In this document: positions 31,861 through 43,127 of the stretch, piece after piece
How positions within the stretch are numbered: position 1 is the first letter of the stretch
Layout of the letters: each line of letters begins with the position of its first letter
NCBI GenBank assembly: GCA_032717465.1
Contig: CM064669.1
Coordinates: 51,034,694-51,098,693, forward strand
Direction of reading: 5' to 3'
Source: Coenobita brevimanus
Taxonomy: Eukaryota; Arthropoda; Malacostraca; Decapoda; Coenobitidae
DNA length: 64,000 nucleotides
Program-made: the position numbers and the translations under genes
The notes under the pieces: model-generated
What the model was told of the DNA's origin: nothing
Database searches by the model: none
Seen by the model: only the letters and a program-made list of their open reading frames with translations

Positions 31861-32304
31861 GATGCGTCTGACAATTGGTTACAGGTGTTCCATAAGCGAT
31901 TGTTGAAAATGAATGGCCCCCTCACGCAATTTGCTAAGTCTTGATAATACGTGTGGTGTTGCTAATGTGTACAGTAGCTTATTTTATGCTGATGATCATT
32001 GGCCTCTGTGTGCTGTGTGGTCATGATAGTGTTGCGTTTGTTATGTGGTAGTATTTGTGTGTGTATGTGTAATAAGTGGTGTGATGTTAGTATTGTGGGT
32101 GAGTGTGGTGTGGTATGTGGTGCGTGACTGTGGTTTATTGTGGTGATGTCAGTGTATTGAGTGGTGTGATGGTCGTGTGGTGAATGGATGTTATGCCGCT
32201 TCCCAATCGGTGCAGGTATCGTCCATGGTGATAAGTGCTTTGCAAGTCCACTGTGATTGGGGTGATGTATGCTGTTGTTGACCTGGATCCAAGTGCATAA
32301 CAAC
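31861..32304. other. GT-rich non-coding stretch
   Basis: GTGGTGTGATG-type low complexity at 32040-32195; nothing coding. Confidence 0.6.
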
Positions 32305-32655
32305 ACAACCACCACCACCACCCCACCACACCCCACACCCCCCACCACCACCCCCCACACCCCACACCCCCCCACCACATCCCACACACACCCACCATCA
32401 CCCAGCCACACCCCACACACCTCCACCACCACCCCACCACACTAATAACTCTTCAAAACACCCAGTACCATTACCACACCAACACCATAGCACCCTACCC
32501 CCTTCTATAACACCACCATTATCACAACACCACCATAACACAAAACTTCACCCCACCCTACCCCATTTCACCCCACCACTACAACATTACACCCCACCCC
32601 ACCCCACCCCACCACACCACCACAACACATCCCTGCACCCCACCCCACCCCACCA
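32305..32655. repeat. CCACCA/CCCCACA low-complexity tract
   Basis: Nearly G-free strand made of CCACC, CCCCACACC and CACCACAA units, including (CCCCA)n near 32590-32615. Confidence 0.95.
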
Positions 32656-32736
32656 GCGTTACCTTCAGTTTATATAACGTAGCCTTCGATTACCGATGCT
32701 TGCGTTCTTGGCCTGATGTGTTTGGAAGCGTTACTG

Positions 32737-32859
<123 letters not shown>

Positions 32860-33082
32860 AGAGAATGTTCACCTTCCACTATTTTCTTTCCCAGTTGACA
32901 GCATTTAAAAAATTCATATTAATATTTTTTTGCACATAAATTAACTTTCACTTTTTGGCTGAAATGATTATCTTTTAATTTAATCTTTTAATTAGCTTTA
33001 CTGATAAAATAATTTGTTTTGGTTATTATCTTTGGCTTTATTTACTGTTTTGGTTAGCCCTGTTGAGTTATTGGTTACCTTG

Positions 33083-33083
<1 letters not shown>

Positions 33084-33130
<47 letters not shown>

Positions 33131-33387
33131 CTACTACTACTACTACTATCACAATTACTACTGCTGCTACTACTACTACTACTACTATCACAGTTACTAC
33201 TGTTGCTACTACTACTACTACTACTATCACAATTACTACTGCTGCTACAACAACTGCTGCCACTACTACTACTACTATCACAATTTCTGCTGCTGCTGCC
33301 ACTACTACTGCTACTACTACTACTGCTTCTACTACTACTGCGAAAAATAATGATGATGATGATGATGATGATGATGACGACGACGTT
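33084..33387. repeat. Trinucleotide mosaic upstream of E3
   Basis: (ATT)n, then (CTA)n broken by CTATCACAATTACTACTGCT four times (a ~57-bp higher-order unit), then (CTG/CTA), then (GAT)n and (GAC)n. It ends about 45 bp before the E3 acceptor. Confidence 0.95.
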
Positions 33388-33431
33388 ACAAAAGCAATCA
33401 TTACGTATATTCACCTTTCTTCTCTTTGCAG

Positions 33432-33490
33432 GTGAGTGTGTTGATGATATGTATGTGCGTCCAGATCCCACCGACCCCAACGGCTGCCAG
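33432..33490 (+). CDS. 59-bp exon (E3) with Cys pair; recursive-splice-like start
   Basis: Flanked by an excellent acceptor (CACCTTTCTTCTCTTTGCAG) and a good donor (CAG/gtaagg at 33491). It enters phase 1 from E2 and leaves phase 0; the peptide is GECVDDMYVRPDPTDPNGCQ with the first Gly shared across the junction. Two Cys 16 residues apart and an acidic Pro-rich loop suggest a small disulfide-stabilised segment, but I do not recognise a domain. The exon begins GTGAGT directly after the acceptor, so the same point is also a donor-like sequence, the layout of a recursive splice site with a following short exon. A short exon in a ~46-kb gap between E2 and E4 fits either reading. Confidence 0.7.
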
Positions 33491-33663
33491 GTAAGGCGGA
33501 GGTCATTACATTCTCCACAGGTGTCTCGTGCACTTTTATAATTGGGTTGAAGTCTGGGGGTTGGTTGGATTTATTTTCTCAGGTAACGCCAATCAAGAGG
33601 TAATTACAGGTATACGTAGGTCATTAGTAGTGTGAGGAAACTAACACGATTCCCAGGTAGGTG

Positions 33664-33707
<44 letters not shown>

Positions 33708-33740
33708 GTTATTGCCGTTGTTATTATTGTTATTAATTAT
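33664..33740. repeat. ATT microsatellite
   Basis: (TTA)n with a few GTT interruptions. Confidence 0.95.
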
Positions 33741-33940
33741 TATGCAAGTTGTAAAGGATATTATCTAACAAATGCTGACGCGTGTGTAGGAAGTTGTTAT
33801 AGCCAAAATGAATGGAAAAATACATAGATAACTAACTCACTAACTACCTAAAATAAATAAATGATAGGTAACACGAAGAAAGAAAAACAAGAAATGATTG
33901 GGAACTTATCACTACATCGAGCACACACAGATGTACTCAG

Positions 33941-33942
<2 letters not shown>

Positions 33943-34005
<63 letters not shown>

Positions 34006-34068
34006 GGGGGGGGGAGTCAAGGAAGCGATTATCACCGAACCGAACACCTTCCCCATGTGTAATGCATC

Positions 34069-34141
<73 letters not shown>
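33943..34141. repeat. AG and CA microsatellites
   Basis: (GA)n 33943-34003 and (CA)n 34072-34141. Confidence 0.97.
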
Positions 34142-34143
<2 letters not shown>

Positions 34144-34700
34144 CAAAAGCCAGTCTCTCTCATGCCACGGGTGAAGCGATACTCTAGTTTACCTCTGAGA
34201 TGGAGTGAAGTCACAGCCTCTTACTCCCCACCGTTACCACAAGCGATTCTTTCCATTTCCGTCACGTAGTTGAAGGGAAGTAACAGTCTCAATTACCTCT
34301 GTTATAAGCGATTAATTTCTCCTTACCTCCGAGTTGAAATAGAGTGTTTTTTTCTCGTAATTTCCTAGTGTTAGTAGCGATTTATGCCAGTATGTGTCCT
34401 GGTGGTGATAATATGCCGTAATAATCCCTCTCTGGCCGGTGTATAAAGGCTAAGTTCATTTTATCACACGGATCATATGGGTTAAGAATCCCACTTGACA
34501 CTCGTATAAGGGATTCACTCTCCTTGCGTCCCCAGTTGAGAGAGAATCATACACTGTCTCTGGCCACTGGTTGAAGGAATACGGTTGAAATGGAGGAATA
34601 ATCACTCACACCTCACTGTTATTGTAAGCAAGTGACTCCATCCTGAATCCAGGTTAAAATGGAGTAGGAACAGGAGCAGTGATGGTTCGTGGATGTCCAG

Positions 34701-34703
<3 letters not shown>
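34142..34703. other. Non-coding stretch with a degenerate repeat
   Basis: Phrases such as TTACCTCTGTTATAAGCGATT and TTACCACAAGCGATTC recur four or so times at 34190-34400. No gene seen. Confidence 0.55.

Positions 34704-34742
<39 letters not shown>
34704..34742. repeat. AG microsatellite
   Basis: A perfect (GA)n run of about 39 bp, shortly after GTCCAGGTAAG. Confidence 0.97.
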
Positions 34743-34745
<3 letters not shown>

Positions 34746-34849
34746 ATCCTGAACAATATGCATGGAAAACTATCACCATAACAACGTAAACGGTATATAT
34801 AAACATTAGGTGGGTGTTAGACAGGTATTGCTTTAAGTTCTCGCTGGCA

Positions 34850-35110
34850 GAGAATAAGAGACTGACTAGGAGAGTGAATGTAAGGTGGAGGGGGGAGGGG
34901 GGAGGGAGGCCAAGGATGAGATGGAAGGGGGAGGGGAGGGGGAGACCGAGAATGAGATGGAGGGGGGGAGGGGAGGGGGAGACTAAGGGTGTGATGGAGG
35001 GGTGGGGTTGAGAGTGTATGTGAGTGAGGTGGGAGGGGAGAAGGAGACCTAGAATGAATTGGAGGGATTGGATGATGAGGTGTGTGAGAGAGGTTGGTGA
35101 ATTCAATGAT
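34850..35110 (+). mobile_element. LT copy 8, purine-rich and internally repeated
   Basis: GAGACTGACTAGGAGAGTGA matches the RLTRR-coding region of the 29113 copy; then a ~35-bp unit (GGGAGGCCAAGGATGAGATGG and variants) is repeated about four times, an expansion of the GRPRMRW-coding block. Confidence 0.7.
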
Positions 35111-35149
35111 GTAGTGGTGAGGCTGACTTCTTCCTATTTATATTAACTA

Positions 35150-35345
35150 TCAGAAAAATTGCCTTCATTTCATCGTGGATATTAAGTTATAGCAAGAGAT
35201 TAATTGGTAGAATATGGCGCTAGTCACAAAGAAGTGTTGTGGGAAGGATGTTGAGCCGTAGTATTGTCTTATCGTGCCACTGAGCTACGTGAATTAAGCT
35301 GCAAGAGGACAGAAAGTTGGGCCAAGTTAAGATGTTAAGAGTATA
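35150..35345 (+). mobile_element. M1 MITE copy
   Basis: ATGGCGCTAGTCACAAAGAA core, CACTGAGCTACGTGAATTAA, and right end GGGCCAAGTTAAGATGTTAA, followed by GAGTATAGT. Confidence 0.85.
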
Positions 35346-35470
35346 GTAACCAAGGAGACTCATTCATACTGCATAACCAAGGCTCATTGAATTTCAGGTA
35401 ACCATGATTTAGTTTTGAAGGTGTGAGGGTTGCCCAGTTCTGTCAGGTGAAGACAGTGTATAGTTACGAC
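35345..35470. repeat. D3 repeat copy abutting M1
   Basis: GTAACCAAGGAGACTCATTC, ACCAAGGCTCATTGAATTTC, AGGTAACCATGATTTAG, GCCCAGTTCTGTCAGGTGAA. It starts exactly where M1 ends. Confidence 0.8.
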
Positions 35471-35495
35471 GTCGGAGTCAAGGGGTAATGATTCG

Positions 35496-35825
35496 TGTCT
35501 CATTCCAGTCATTACCACTCATTGCCACTCATCACCACGCACGGCATCCCACTCACAGCCCCCCCCTCACCAGACCATCGTCATCTCCAGCAGTCAACAC
35601 CCTCATCATCACCAGGATTCACACTACTTGGTTTGTTTTCATCCGAGGGAACTGGGCCACTCCCCTTGAATATATACTAAGTCGTGGTGATATCCTGTGT
35701 CTCATTTCATTGGCCCCATTACCTTCATCACCGCTCATTATCACCACCACCGGGTCTCACAGTCCTCTCACTAACCCATCCTTGCCCCCAGCAGTCATCA
35801 CCCTCATCTCACAGGAGTCACTCTA
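35496..35825. repeat. ~190-bp direct duplication
   Basis: CTCATTCCAGTCATTACC...CCAGCAGTCAACACCCTCAT at 35499-35605 is echoed by CTCATTTCATTGGCCCCATTACC...CCCAGCAGTCATCACCCTCA at 35700-35808. Confidence 0.6.
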
Positions 35826-35864
35826 GGATCCAAAAGAATTATCTGACTATACGCGTACATTTAT

Positions 35865-36170
35865 CTGTCTGTCTGTGTGCCTGTGCGGTTGTCTTGCTGG
35901 CTGTCTCATCTACATTTATCTGTCTGTGCGTCTGTCTGGCTGTCTGTCTCTTTCTGTTTATCTATCATGTAAGGGATGGCCACAGACAAATCGCCTCCAT
36001 ATCGCCCTGCCCTCTGCCATCAGGCTGCTTTCTCTCCAGCTCACACCTCTCTTAATATACCTCTCCACCTCATCCTCGATCTCTCTCTCCCCCTTCCCCC
36101 ATCCACCTCAATCAGTTACGCTCTCCTAGTCAGTCTTTCATTCCACATCCCCCCCACATGGCCAGAGGTA
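35865..36170 (-). mobile_element. LT tail copy 9
   Basis: A TCTGTCTGTCTG-type run at 35867-35965, then GGGATGGCCACAGACAAATC, GCCTCCATATCGCCCTGCCC, CTCACACCTCTCTTAATATA and CCACATGGCCAGAG. The tail here is TCTG rather than TCTA. Confidence 0.8.
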
Positions 36171-36282
36171 AAGAGTGTGGTATTTATATAAAGCTGCGCG
36201 GTTTCCAAGTATTATAATTATGTTGAAATGATCAGACGGGGCAGTAAATATTATATCAGAGTTTAAGCGCGAATATTGTAGG

Positions 36283-36315
<33 letters not shown>

Positions 36316-36680
36316 GCTCATCAAACGTGTTACTCCCGAGCCGTGGGGAAGCTCAAGTGCCGATGGTAACGAATTTATTCACTTCTCTGTCTTTTCCTTC
36401 ATTGGGTTGTTGTTCCTGTGGTGATATATTGTACATTTGGTGTGGGAGAGGGACGCCTTCATGTGCTGGCACCGATATGACCCGGCGGTGGAATTGACGG
36501 GTTGTACAAACGTCCCTCAGTCCCCTCCCTATCCCCCGAAGAAAGGACGGCGTGGGGAGGGTGGGACTGCATGTGTAGGGTAACTTCAGCCTGCAGTCCA
36601 CAGGGTTCACGTTGAGAGTAGCTTGGGATTGCAAATAATAACTTCTGGTACTCGATCTTTTCCTTCTGTTGAGCTTTGTT
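36171..36680. other. Non-coding stretch with AG run and D4 repeat
   Basis: (GA)n plus G-run at 36283-36316. D4 at 36576-36655: GTAACTTCAGCCTGCAGTCC, ACAGGGTTCACG, CTTGGGATTGCAA. Confidence 0.6.
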
Positions 36681-36681
36681 A

Positions 36682-36712
<31 letters not shown>

Positions 36713-36735
36713 GTTATTCATCATCATCATCATCA

Positions 36736-36767
<32 letters not shown>

Positions 36768-36786
36768 TATTATTATTATTATTATT
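36681..36786. repeat. ATT/ATC trinucleotide mosaic
   Basis: (TTA)n, then (TCA)n, then (TTA)n again. The following 150 bp carry a short Cys-containing ORF that I do not accept as a gene. Confidence 0.95.
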
Positions 36787-36970
36787 GGCTTGAGAGGTAA
36801 CGACACGACGTTCCATTGCGGGACAGACTGTATGTGCCAGATATACTTGTGTAGGGAAGGACGTGTGTATCGTGGTATATCTAATTCAAAAGGAACATGT
36901 GTGAATGCTACGAAAATTAACATAGACGTGGCGATTAGACAGTGAGGGCGATGTACAGGGTGGGGGACTA

Positions 36971-37168
36971 TACTCTTTTTGCTCCAACCTGCCCTAAGAC
37001 TGCCATCTCTCCCATTTGAATGCTGGGTTGTTACGAGGGATTACCACGAGAATATGATGCTAGTCACGAAGAAGTGCTAGGTCAGTGATGCAGAGCCGCA
37101 GTGTTGTCTTAGTCTGCGATTGGGCTGCGTAAAAAAATCTGGGCCAAGTTAAGATGAAAGGAGTAAAG
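36971..37168 (+). mobile_element. M1 MITE copy
   Basis: CTATACTCTTTTTGCTCCAA at the left, GCTAGTCACGAAGAAGTGCT in the core and GGGCCAAGTTAAGATGAAAG plus GAGTAAAG at the right; both termini present. Confidence 0.88.
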
Positions 37169-37349
37169 GAAACATTGAGAGGATATTACGAGAGACAGGA
37201 CTATTAAAGATGTGGATGGGCGAGCCTTTTCACCCACTTGCGGGACCTGGATGTAACGTCGACTGTGCAGGGTTGTATTCTAGGGGAAGATTATGGCTTT
37301 GAAGAAATTGGTCATCTTCCTTAATGACCCACGATAGGCAGTCGGTTGA

Positions 37350-37525
37350 GGAAGCTCCCTAGCACCTCCTCCTAAGCGGTTTATTTTGCTTATCACACCC
37401 TGCTGTCCTCTTCTGCGTTATATCAACCTTTCTAATATCACCATACTCAACGTGAATAATGCCAAAAAATTACCCACCGTTTCCAAAAATAAATCGCGAA
37501 GGAATAGGTGTTAGGGAGCTACGTA
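37350..37525. mobile_element. M2 MITE copy, both ends present
   Basis: AAGCTCCCTAGCACCTCCTC, CTAAGCGGTTTATTTTGC on the left; AAATAAATCGCGAAGGAATA, GGTGTTAGGGAGCTACG on the right. These are inverted copies over about 35 bp. Confidence 0.88.
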
Positions 37526-37659
37526 AAGCGACGAGAATACGTGGCTGAATCGTTGTCTTGGGTTAGATTAGGATGACAAGAGGGACAGGCTTGTCAGAGT
37601 GGGTAAAGGTGCACTAAAATTCAGACACAGTTTTAGAGACGACTGATAGAATTAACTAG

Positions 37660-38390
37660 ATCAGGAAAGAGGGAGGGAGGGAGAGAATGGATGAAGAGGG
37701 AGGGAGGAAGAATGGATGAAGAGGGATGGAGGGAGGGAGGGAAGGAGAATGGATGAAGAGAGAGGGAGGGAGGGAGAATGGATGAAGAGGGAGGGAGGGA
37801 GAATGGATGAAGAGGGAGGGAGGGAGGGAGAATGGATGAAGAGGGAGGGAGGGAGGGAGAATGGATGGAGAGAGAGGGAGGGAGGGAGAATAGATGAAGA
37901 GCGAGGGAGGGAGGGAGGAAAGGTGGGGTCAGGTGAGATAGGAGGGATCGATGGATTGGGAGGGGATAGGTGAGGCCTGAGGGAGGGAGGGAGGGAGGGA
38001 GGGCGTAGGTGAGGAGGGGAGGGAGACAGGGAGTAAATGAATGAGCAGGGAAGGGTTAGGTGGAGTGAGAGGGATTAGGTGAGGGAGGGAAGGAGTAGAT
38101 TAGGAAGGAGTCGATGGATTGGGGAGGAGGGAATACGTGAGGAGGGAGAAAGGGAGGGAAGAGAAGGAGGGAGGGGTTAGGTTAGGTGGGAGGGATCGAT
38201 GGAGGGAGTAGCCTAGGTGATGAGGGAGGGAGGAGACAGGTGTGGAGGAGGGAGGGAGGGAGGAAACAGGTGAGAAGGAGGGAGGGAGTCGATGGATTGG
38301 GAGGGAAGGGGGGATTAGAAAGGAGTAGATGAAAGATAGAGGGATAGGGAGGGACTAGATGAGGAAGGAGCGGTCAGTGGATGAAGAGGT
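37660..38390 (+). repeat. GGGA-rich purine tract with 26-30-bp units
   Basis: GAGAATGGATGAAGAGGGAG units, nine or ten copies at 37680-37920, then looser GGGAGGGAGGGA sequence. The + strand has almost no pyrimidines and many G-runs. Confidence 0.93.
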
Positions 38391-38524
38391 GGGTAATTTG
38401 AGTAGGAAAATGATAGTCTTTACCCCTGTTCTCTAGATACTTGACTTAAATGAATAAAATCGTTTGTTTTTTTATCGTGAGCCGAATGCTATACTACGTT
38501 CATCATGTCTAAACTATTCAGATA

Positions 38525-38605
38525 TTTTTATTATTATTATTATTATTATTATTTTTATTGTTGTAGCCGCTGCTGCTGCTGTCATCATCATTATTGGTAT
38601 TATTA

Positions 38606-38640
<35 letters not shown>

Positions 38641-38661
38641 GGTATTATTATTATTATTGTT
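38525..38661. repeat. ATT-rich trinucleotide run
   Basis: (TTA)n broken by GCTGCTGCTGCTGTCATCAT. Confidence 0.95.
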
Positions 38662-38743
38662 TCGCTCATCTGAACGAAAGAATATGGTGTTGCCCTTTAA
38701 AACAATATCAAGGTGTTCATAACAGCGAAGAGCTTTGAATGAA

Positions 38744-38745
<2 letters not shown>

Positions 38746-38801
<56 letters not shown>

Positions 38802-38897
38802 GAGTGAGTGAGGTAAAAAAAAAAGCAGGAAAGAATTGTGGCGGGAAAAATGTAGGAGAGGAAATTAGAGTATTGGAAAAACAGAGGAAATGGTAAT

Positions 38898-38965
<68 letters not shown>

Positions 38966-38986
38966 GAGAGAGAGAGAGAGAGAGAG
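38746..38986. repeat. AG and CA microsatellites
   Basis: (GA)n 38746-38799, (AC)n 38899-38963 and (AG)n 38965-38986. Confidence 0.97.
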
Positions 38987-39889
38987 TAAGGGCAGAGGAA
39001 GTGAGTAAACGTGGCAGGAGAGAGTAAAGAGAGGCAGGGGCGATTCGAGAGAGGGAGAGAGCGAGCGAGAGAGAGAGGAGAGGAGAGCATCAGAGAGAAT
39101 CCCAGCATCAGTGTTGAATAGGGGTGCGAGAGGAGAGGTAGCGGTCTTTCCCTTCTTATCTCAGTATATCCATTTTCCCCTCCATTTCCTGGATTCGGTG
39201 CAGGAAGGAAGGGAGGGATGGAAGGAGGAAGGAAGGGAGGGAAGGAGGCGAGTGATAAAAAAGTGTGGGCGACGCGGATGGGGTGTGAAAAACTGCTAGA
39301 TATATTAACATCCATCTTTGCCCTACCCTGTTTGGTCTGTCTCTCCATCGTATGCTGAAAGAGGAGGTGGAGGAAAGGAGGAAACTCTAGGAAAGGAGGG
39401 AGGGGAAGAGGAAAGAGAGGTTAGAGAGGACGCAGGAACTGAAATACGAAAATCACCAATCGTCCATCTTTGAGCTGCCGTGCTTGCCCAATATCACCAT
39501 CTTCGCTTGCGAGAGGAGGTGGAGGAAAGAAGGAAACAGTGAAAAGAGGAGAAAAGAGAAGGAAGAAAGAGGAAAGATGGTATTAAATAACTAGCCCAGT
39601 ACCGTTGACCATTACTCTCTCCGTTTTGCTCTCTACCTTCTGCTTGAGCTTGTGAGAGAGGTAGACGAAGCAAGGAAACAGTAGAGAAAAAAAAGAGAAC
39701 TAGGAGAAAAGCGACTAAAGAGAGGGGAAAGAGGAAAAAAGAGAGAGAATGGAGGGAGGTAGAGCTGGCACCTCAGGCTCCACCCATCAATATTTCCCTT
39801 CCTCCCTAGAAAAGAAGAAGATCAAGAAATTTAACACAGCATATTTAAGTGATTTAGTTTCTCACCTTTACATGGCTCAGGTTGTCATT
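38987..39889. other. Purine-rich stretch with a ~120-bp decayed repeat
   Basis: Phrases like GAGAGGAGGTGGAGGAAAG with CATCTTTG and TTGCC recur at about 39310-39380, 39465-39530 and 39600-39680. No gene seen. Confidence 0.55.
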
Positions 39890-40320
39890 AAAGTGCTATA
39901 ATTCTTTCACCTTTACATGGCTCATATTGTCATTAAAGAGCTACAGTTCTTTCACCTTTACATGGCTCAGGTTCTCCTTATAGTGCTATTGTTGGTTCAC
40001 CTTAACTTGACCCAGATTTTCGCCTTTTTGTGGCCCATTTCACGTAGCTCACTGGTAGAAAAAGGCAGGGCTACGGCTGTGCATCCTTTCCATAGCACTT
40101 TTTCGTGACCAGCATCATATTCTATAGTCGTTTTACCTTAACTTGGCCCAGATTTTCGTTTTTTTGTATAGCTTGGTGGCAGAGGAAATGTTGTGATTCT
40201 TTCCTATCCATAGCACTTCTTCGCGACTAGCACTATATTCTAGTGTTAATCAGTTGTTACGACTCAGCATTCAAGATGGAGAGTGCAATTTAGGCCAAGT
40301 TAGAGTAAAAGGAGTATAAG
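39890..40320 (-). mobile_element. M1 copy, inverted, with a partial second copy and tandem ends
   Basis: A complete copy spans about 40120-40320 (CTATAGTCGTTTTACCTTAA ... TTGGCCCAGATTTTCG ... GCACTTCTTCGCGACTAGCA ... GGCCAAGTTAGAGTAAAAGG). Left of it, 39985-40118 is a half copy, and 39890-39985 repeats TTCACCTTTACATGGCTCA three times, each a variant of the terminus. Confidence 0.88.
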
Positions 40321-40480
40321 CACCTTTTCCTTAACCATTTATTATGCATACTGTCTCACTATGTTTATTTATGCTCATGATTTTTTTTTCCTGTATACTA
40401 ATAGCATAAAATAACATAAGAGTCAGTCTTAACATATCAAGAATGAATCGCTAAGGCGGTGGGATCACGGAGCATCCTTC
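40320..40480. mobile_element. M2 MITE copy, diverged, abutting M1
   Basis: AGCACCTTTTCCTTAACCAT, TTATTATGCATAC on the left and AAGAATGAATCGCTAAGGCG on the right. Confidence 0.6.
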
Positions 40481-40514
40481 ACCTACTTGTAAAGGTAATA
40501 GAAGTACTGCATTT

Positions 40515-40712
40515 GCGCTTACTTCTCCAGAAATTGCCATCTCTCCATCAAGAGTGCTAAGTTGCAATGCTAACTTGATACTAGAATATGATGCTGGTCA
40601 CGAAGAAGTGCTTTGAAGAATGTAGAGCCATAGCATTGTCTTTTTGTGCCTCTGAGCTACGTGAAATAAGCTGCAAAAGGACGAAAATCTGGGCTAAGTC
40701 AAGGTGAAAGAG
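40515..40712 (+). mobile_element. M1 MITE copy
   Basis: AAATTGCCATCTCTCCATCA, GCTGGTCACGAAGAAGTGCT, TGAGCTACGTGAAATAAGCT, GGGCTAAGTCAAGGTGAAAG and GAGTGTAG. Confidence 0.88.
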
Positions 40713-40834
40713 TGTAGTTTGAGAGAGCGCGCATCTACGAGTGTAACCTTTAATTATTGACGGAGACCTTGACATAAAGGCTTGTGGTAGAGGATGTGTG
40801 CTTACTGGAGAGCCTTGAGAGAATGCGAGGTGTG

Positions 40835-41235
40835 TGGTGTGGTGGTGGTGATGAAACAAGATGGTGATGGTGGTGGTGGTGGTGGTGGTGGTGGTGGTTT
40901 TCCAAGCATCACTTTTAATATCGTCTTCATATTATTGACGACCTGGACATAGGCTTGTGGTGAAGGACGTGTGCGTAGAAGAGCCTTGAGAGAAATGCGG
41001 GTTGGTGATGGTGGTGATAATGACTGTGGTGGGAATGATGATGATGACGATGATGTGTGCTTACGGAGGAGACTTGTGGGCAATGCGAATGTGGTGGGAG
41101 TAGTGTGATGATGGTGATGATGATGATGTGATTCCCCAAACGTCACTCTCAGAATTGATTTCTTCCTTGCTGGCAACACGCTCACCAGAGGAGGAAAAAG
41201 GGAGAAGGGTGACATCATCATCATCATCGTCATCG

Positions 41236-41294
<59 letters not shown>

Positions 41295-41315
41295 GTCGTC
41301 GTCATCATCATCAAT
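40835..41315. repeat. GGT runs, degenerate ~110-bp repeat and ATC run
   Basis: (GGT)n 40859-40898; then units with GCTTGTGGTGAAGGACGTGT, GAGCCTTGAGAGAAATGCG and a CCAAGCATCAC or CCAAACGTCAC end recur; (ATC)n at 41213-41313 with CGT interruptions. Confidence 0.85.
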
Positions 41316-41408
41316 TGGGAAAATACAGCTGGAGGAGAATTTTTAGCCGAGCACTTGGTGAATGGGGTCATACATCCATTCACTCGTCATTCAACCCTTG
41401 GATACATT

Positions 41409-41410
<2 letters not shown>

Positions 41411-41486
<76 letters not shown>

Positions 41487-41620
41487 CTGAATATTTAACA
41501 ACATGAATCATAAACTCAGACGAATGAATATGAAACAAGATAACTGATAAACCAAGAGTTATTTTTTGTTGGTAATATTTGTTTTCCATATCTTTTGTGT
41601 GTGTGTGTGTGTGTGTGTGT
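41411..41620. repeat. AG and TG microsatellites
   Basis: (GA)n 41411-41485 and (TG)n 41597-41620. Confidence 0.97.
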
Positions 41621-41980
41621 AACCCCCCTAGTGTGGTTACGTCCTCTTTCTTTCGTTTTCTTTCTGGAGATGGGAAGAATAAAACAAGAAATGCGTCTTA
41701 GGGTTGAAGTGGTTTAATAACAGTAATAATAAAATTCCAGTGTGTCCATTTCCTTTTCTAAAGCTGCAGGTAACTTTGTAATTATTAACTCCTTCATGTT
41801 CCCCCTTCAAGGAATTAATTGGAACCGTTGCTTTGATCTTTTAGTGCCGTTCCGTGAGGTAGGGTATCGTTTTTCACTTTCTTTTGAGGTGGGTAATCAG
41901 TCACCTCATAAAAAATTTGCACCTGCACCGACCTGACGTGACCGTAAAAGATCCGCCTTACCTATGCGTTATTGATGGCT
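41621..41980. other. Non-coding stretch
   Basis: A D5-like phrase (TTAACTCCTTCATGTTCCCC) near 41785; no gene seen. Confidence 0.5.
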
Positions 41981-42940
41981 TGGGTCATTGGCATACCTCA
42001 CCTTTCACCCCCCATCCCACCCACTCGCAGTACTTCCACCCATTGTCCTTTCACTACCTGTCCTTTCATCCCACCCCACTCCCTGTACTTCCACCCATTG
42101 CCCTTCCGCTACCTGTCCTTCCACTCCCTCTCTGTCCCCTCCCTCCTCTCTCTCCCTCTCTTACCCCTCCTTCCCCCTCCCTCGCTGTCTCCTCCTTCTT
42201 TCCCCTCCCTGTCTTGCCCTCTCTCTTTCCAGCCTCTTATATCGTCTTAACGTCATCACAAAACCACCTAACAGTACCACACTACCAACCAACATCCAAC
42301 CACACTACCATCCCGATTCTCCACCACACTGCCATCCTAATTCTTTACCACATTGTCAACTAACACCCTACCACACTGCCAATCTCATTCTCTGCCACAC
42401 TGCCAACCAACATCGTACCACAACTGCCAATCTAATTCTCTTCCACACTACCAGCCTGACATTCCACCACCATCCCATCCTACCACAGTACCACACTAAC
42501 CTCCTACCTCCCTACCACACTACCATACTACCACCCTGCCACATTATCCCATTTCCATACTCCCACCAGAACATCCTGCCACATCGCCACACTACACATT
42601 ACCACTCTCATACTCTACTACAGTGCCACCCTGCCACACACTACCACTACAACTCTGCCGTCCTACCACACTGCCACAACTCTACCACATTGCACGACCC
42701 TATCATATTACCACTTTCCTTCAACCCAAGAGCCCCTTTACCACCCTAACACTTACCACTACACTACACAACACTACACTACACTACACTACACTACACT
42801 ACACTACACTACCTCTTCAATACAATACACTGCGCTACAGTACAACACTACATTACACGGCACTGCATTGCAACAGTACACTGCATTACGCTACATTACA
42901 CTACATAACTACACTACAATGCATTACACTACACTGCATG
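41981..42940. repeat. C/T- and CCACACT-rich degenerate repeats
   Basis: CCCATTGTCCTTTCACTACC-like units at 41990-42130, pyrimidine-only DNA to 42245, CTACCACACTGCCAA units at 42260-42720 and (ACACT)n at 42772-42810, decaying to 42940. The 253-codon ORF reflects composition. Confidence 0.88.
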
Positions 42941-43127
42941 ATTATCCACCCCTGCTGTGTATCTCCCAGTTATCATACACACTACCACAGTACATCCTAC
43001 CACACTGCTACCACACCACTACCACGGTACATCCTTCCACACTGCTGCCACACCATACCTCTGCTTCCTGCTGCCACACAACTACTTCAGTTTCATCACT
43101 ACCTGTAGCCACGTGAGTCATACACAC

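Noticed and set aside
33432..33541. Reading E3 as part of the 175-codon poly-Leu ORF
   Set aside because: The upstream part is translated trinucleotide repeat; the acceptor at 33431 and donor at 33491 isolate the 59-bp segment instead.
36787..36945. Cys-containing ORF after the ATT/ATC run (CGTDCMC, then CREGRVYRG)
   Set aside because: No acceptor or donor supports it, the frame enters from poly-Ile repeat, and it ends in a stop with no gene-like context; chance is the simpler reading.
38518..39348. 276-codon - strand ORF
   Set aside because: Made of Asn, Ser, Leu and Cys-Val runs from microsatellites.
41988..42749. 253-codon + strand ORF
   Set aside because: Overlaps other long ORFs in other frames over the same C/T- and CCACACT-rich repeats; no splice or codon signal.
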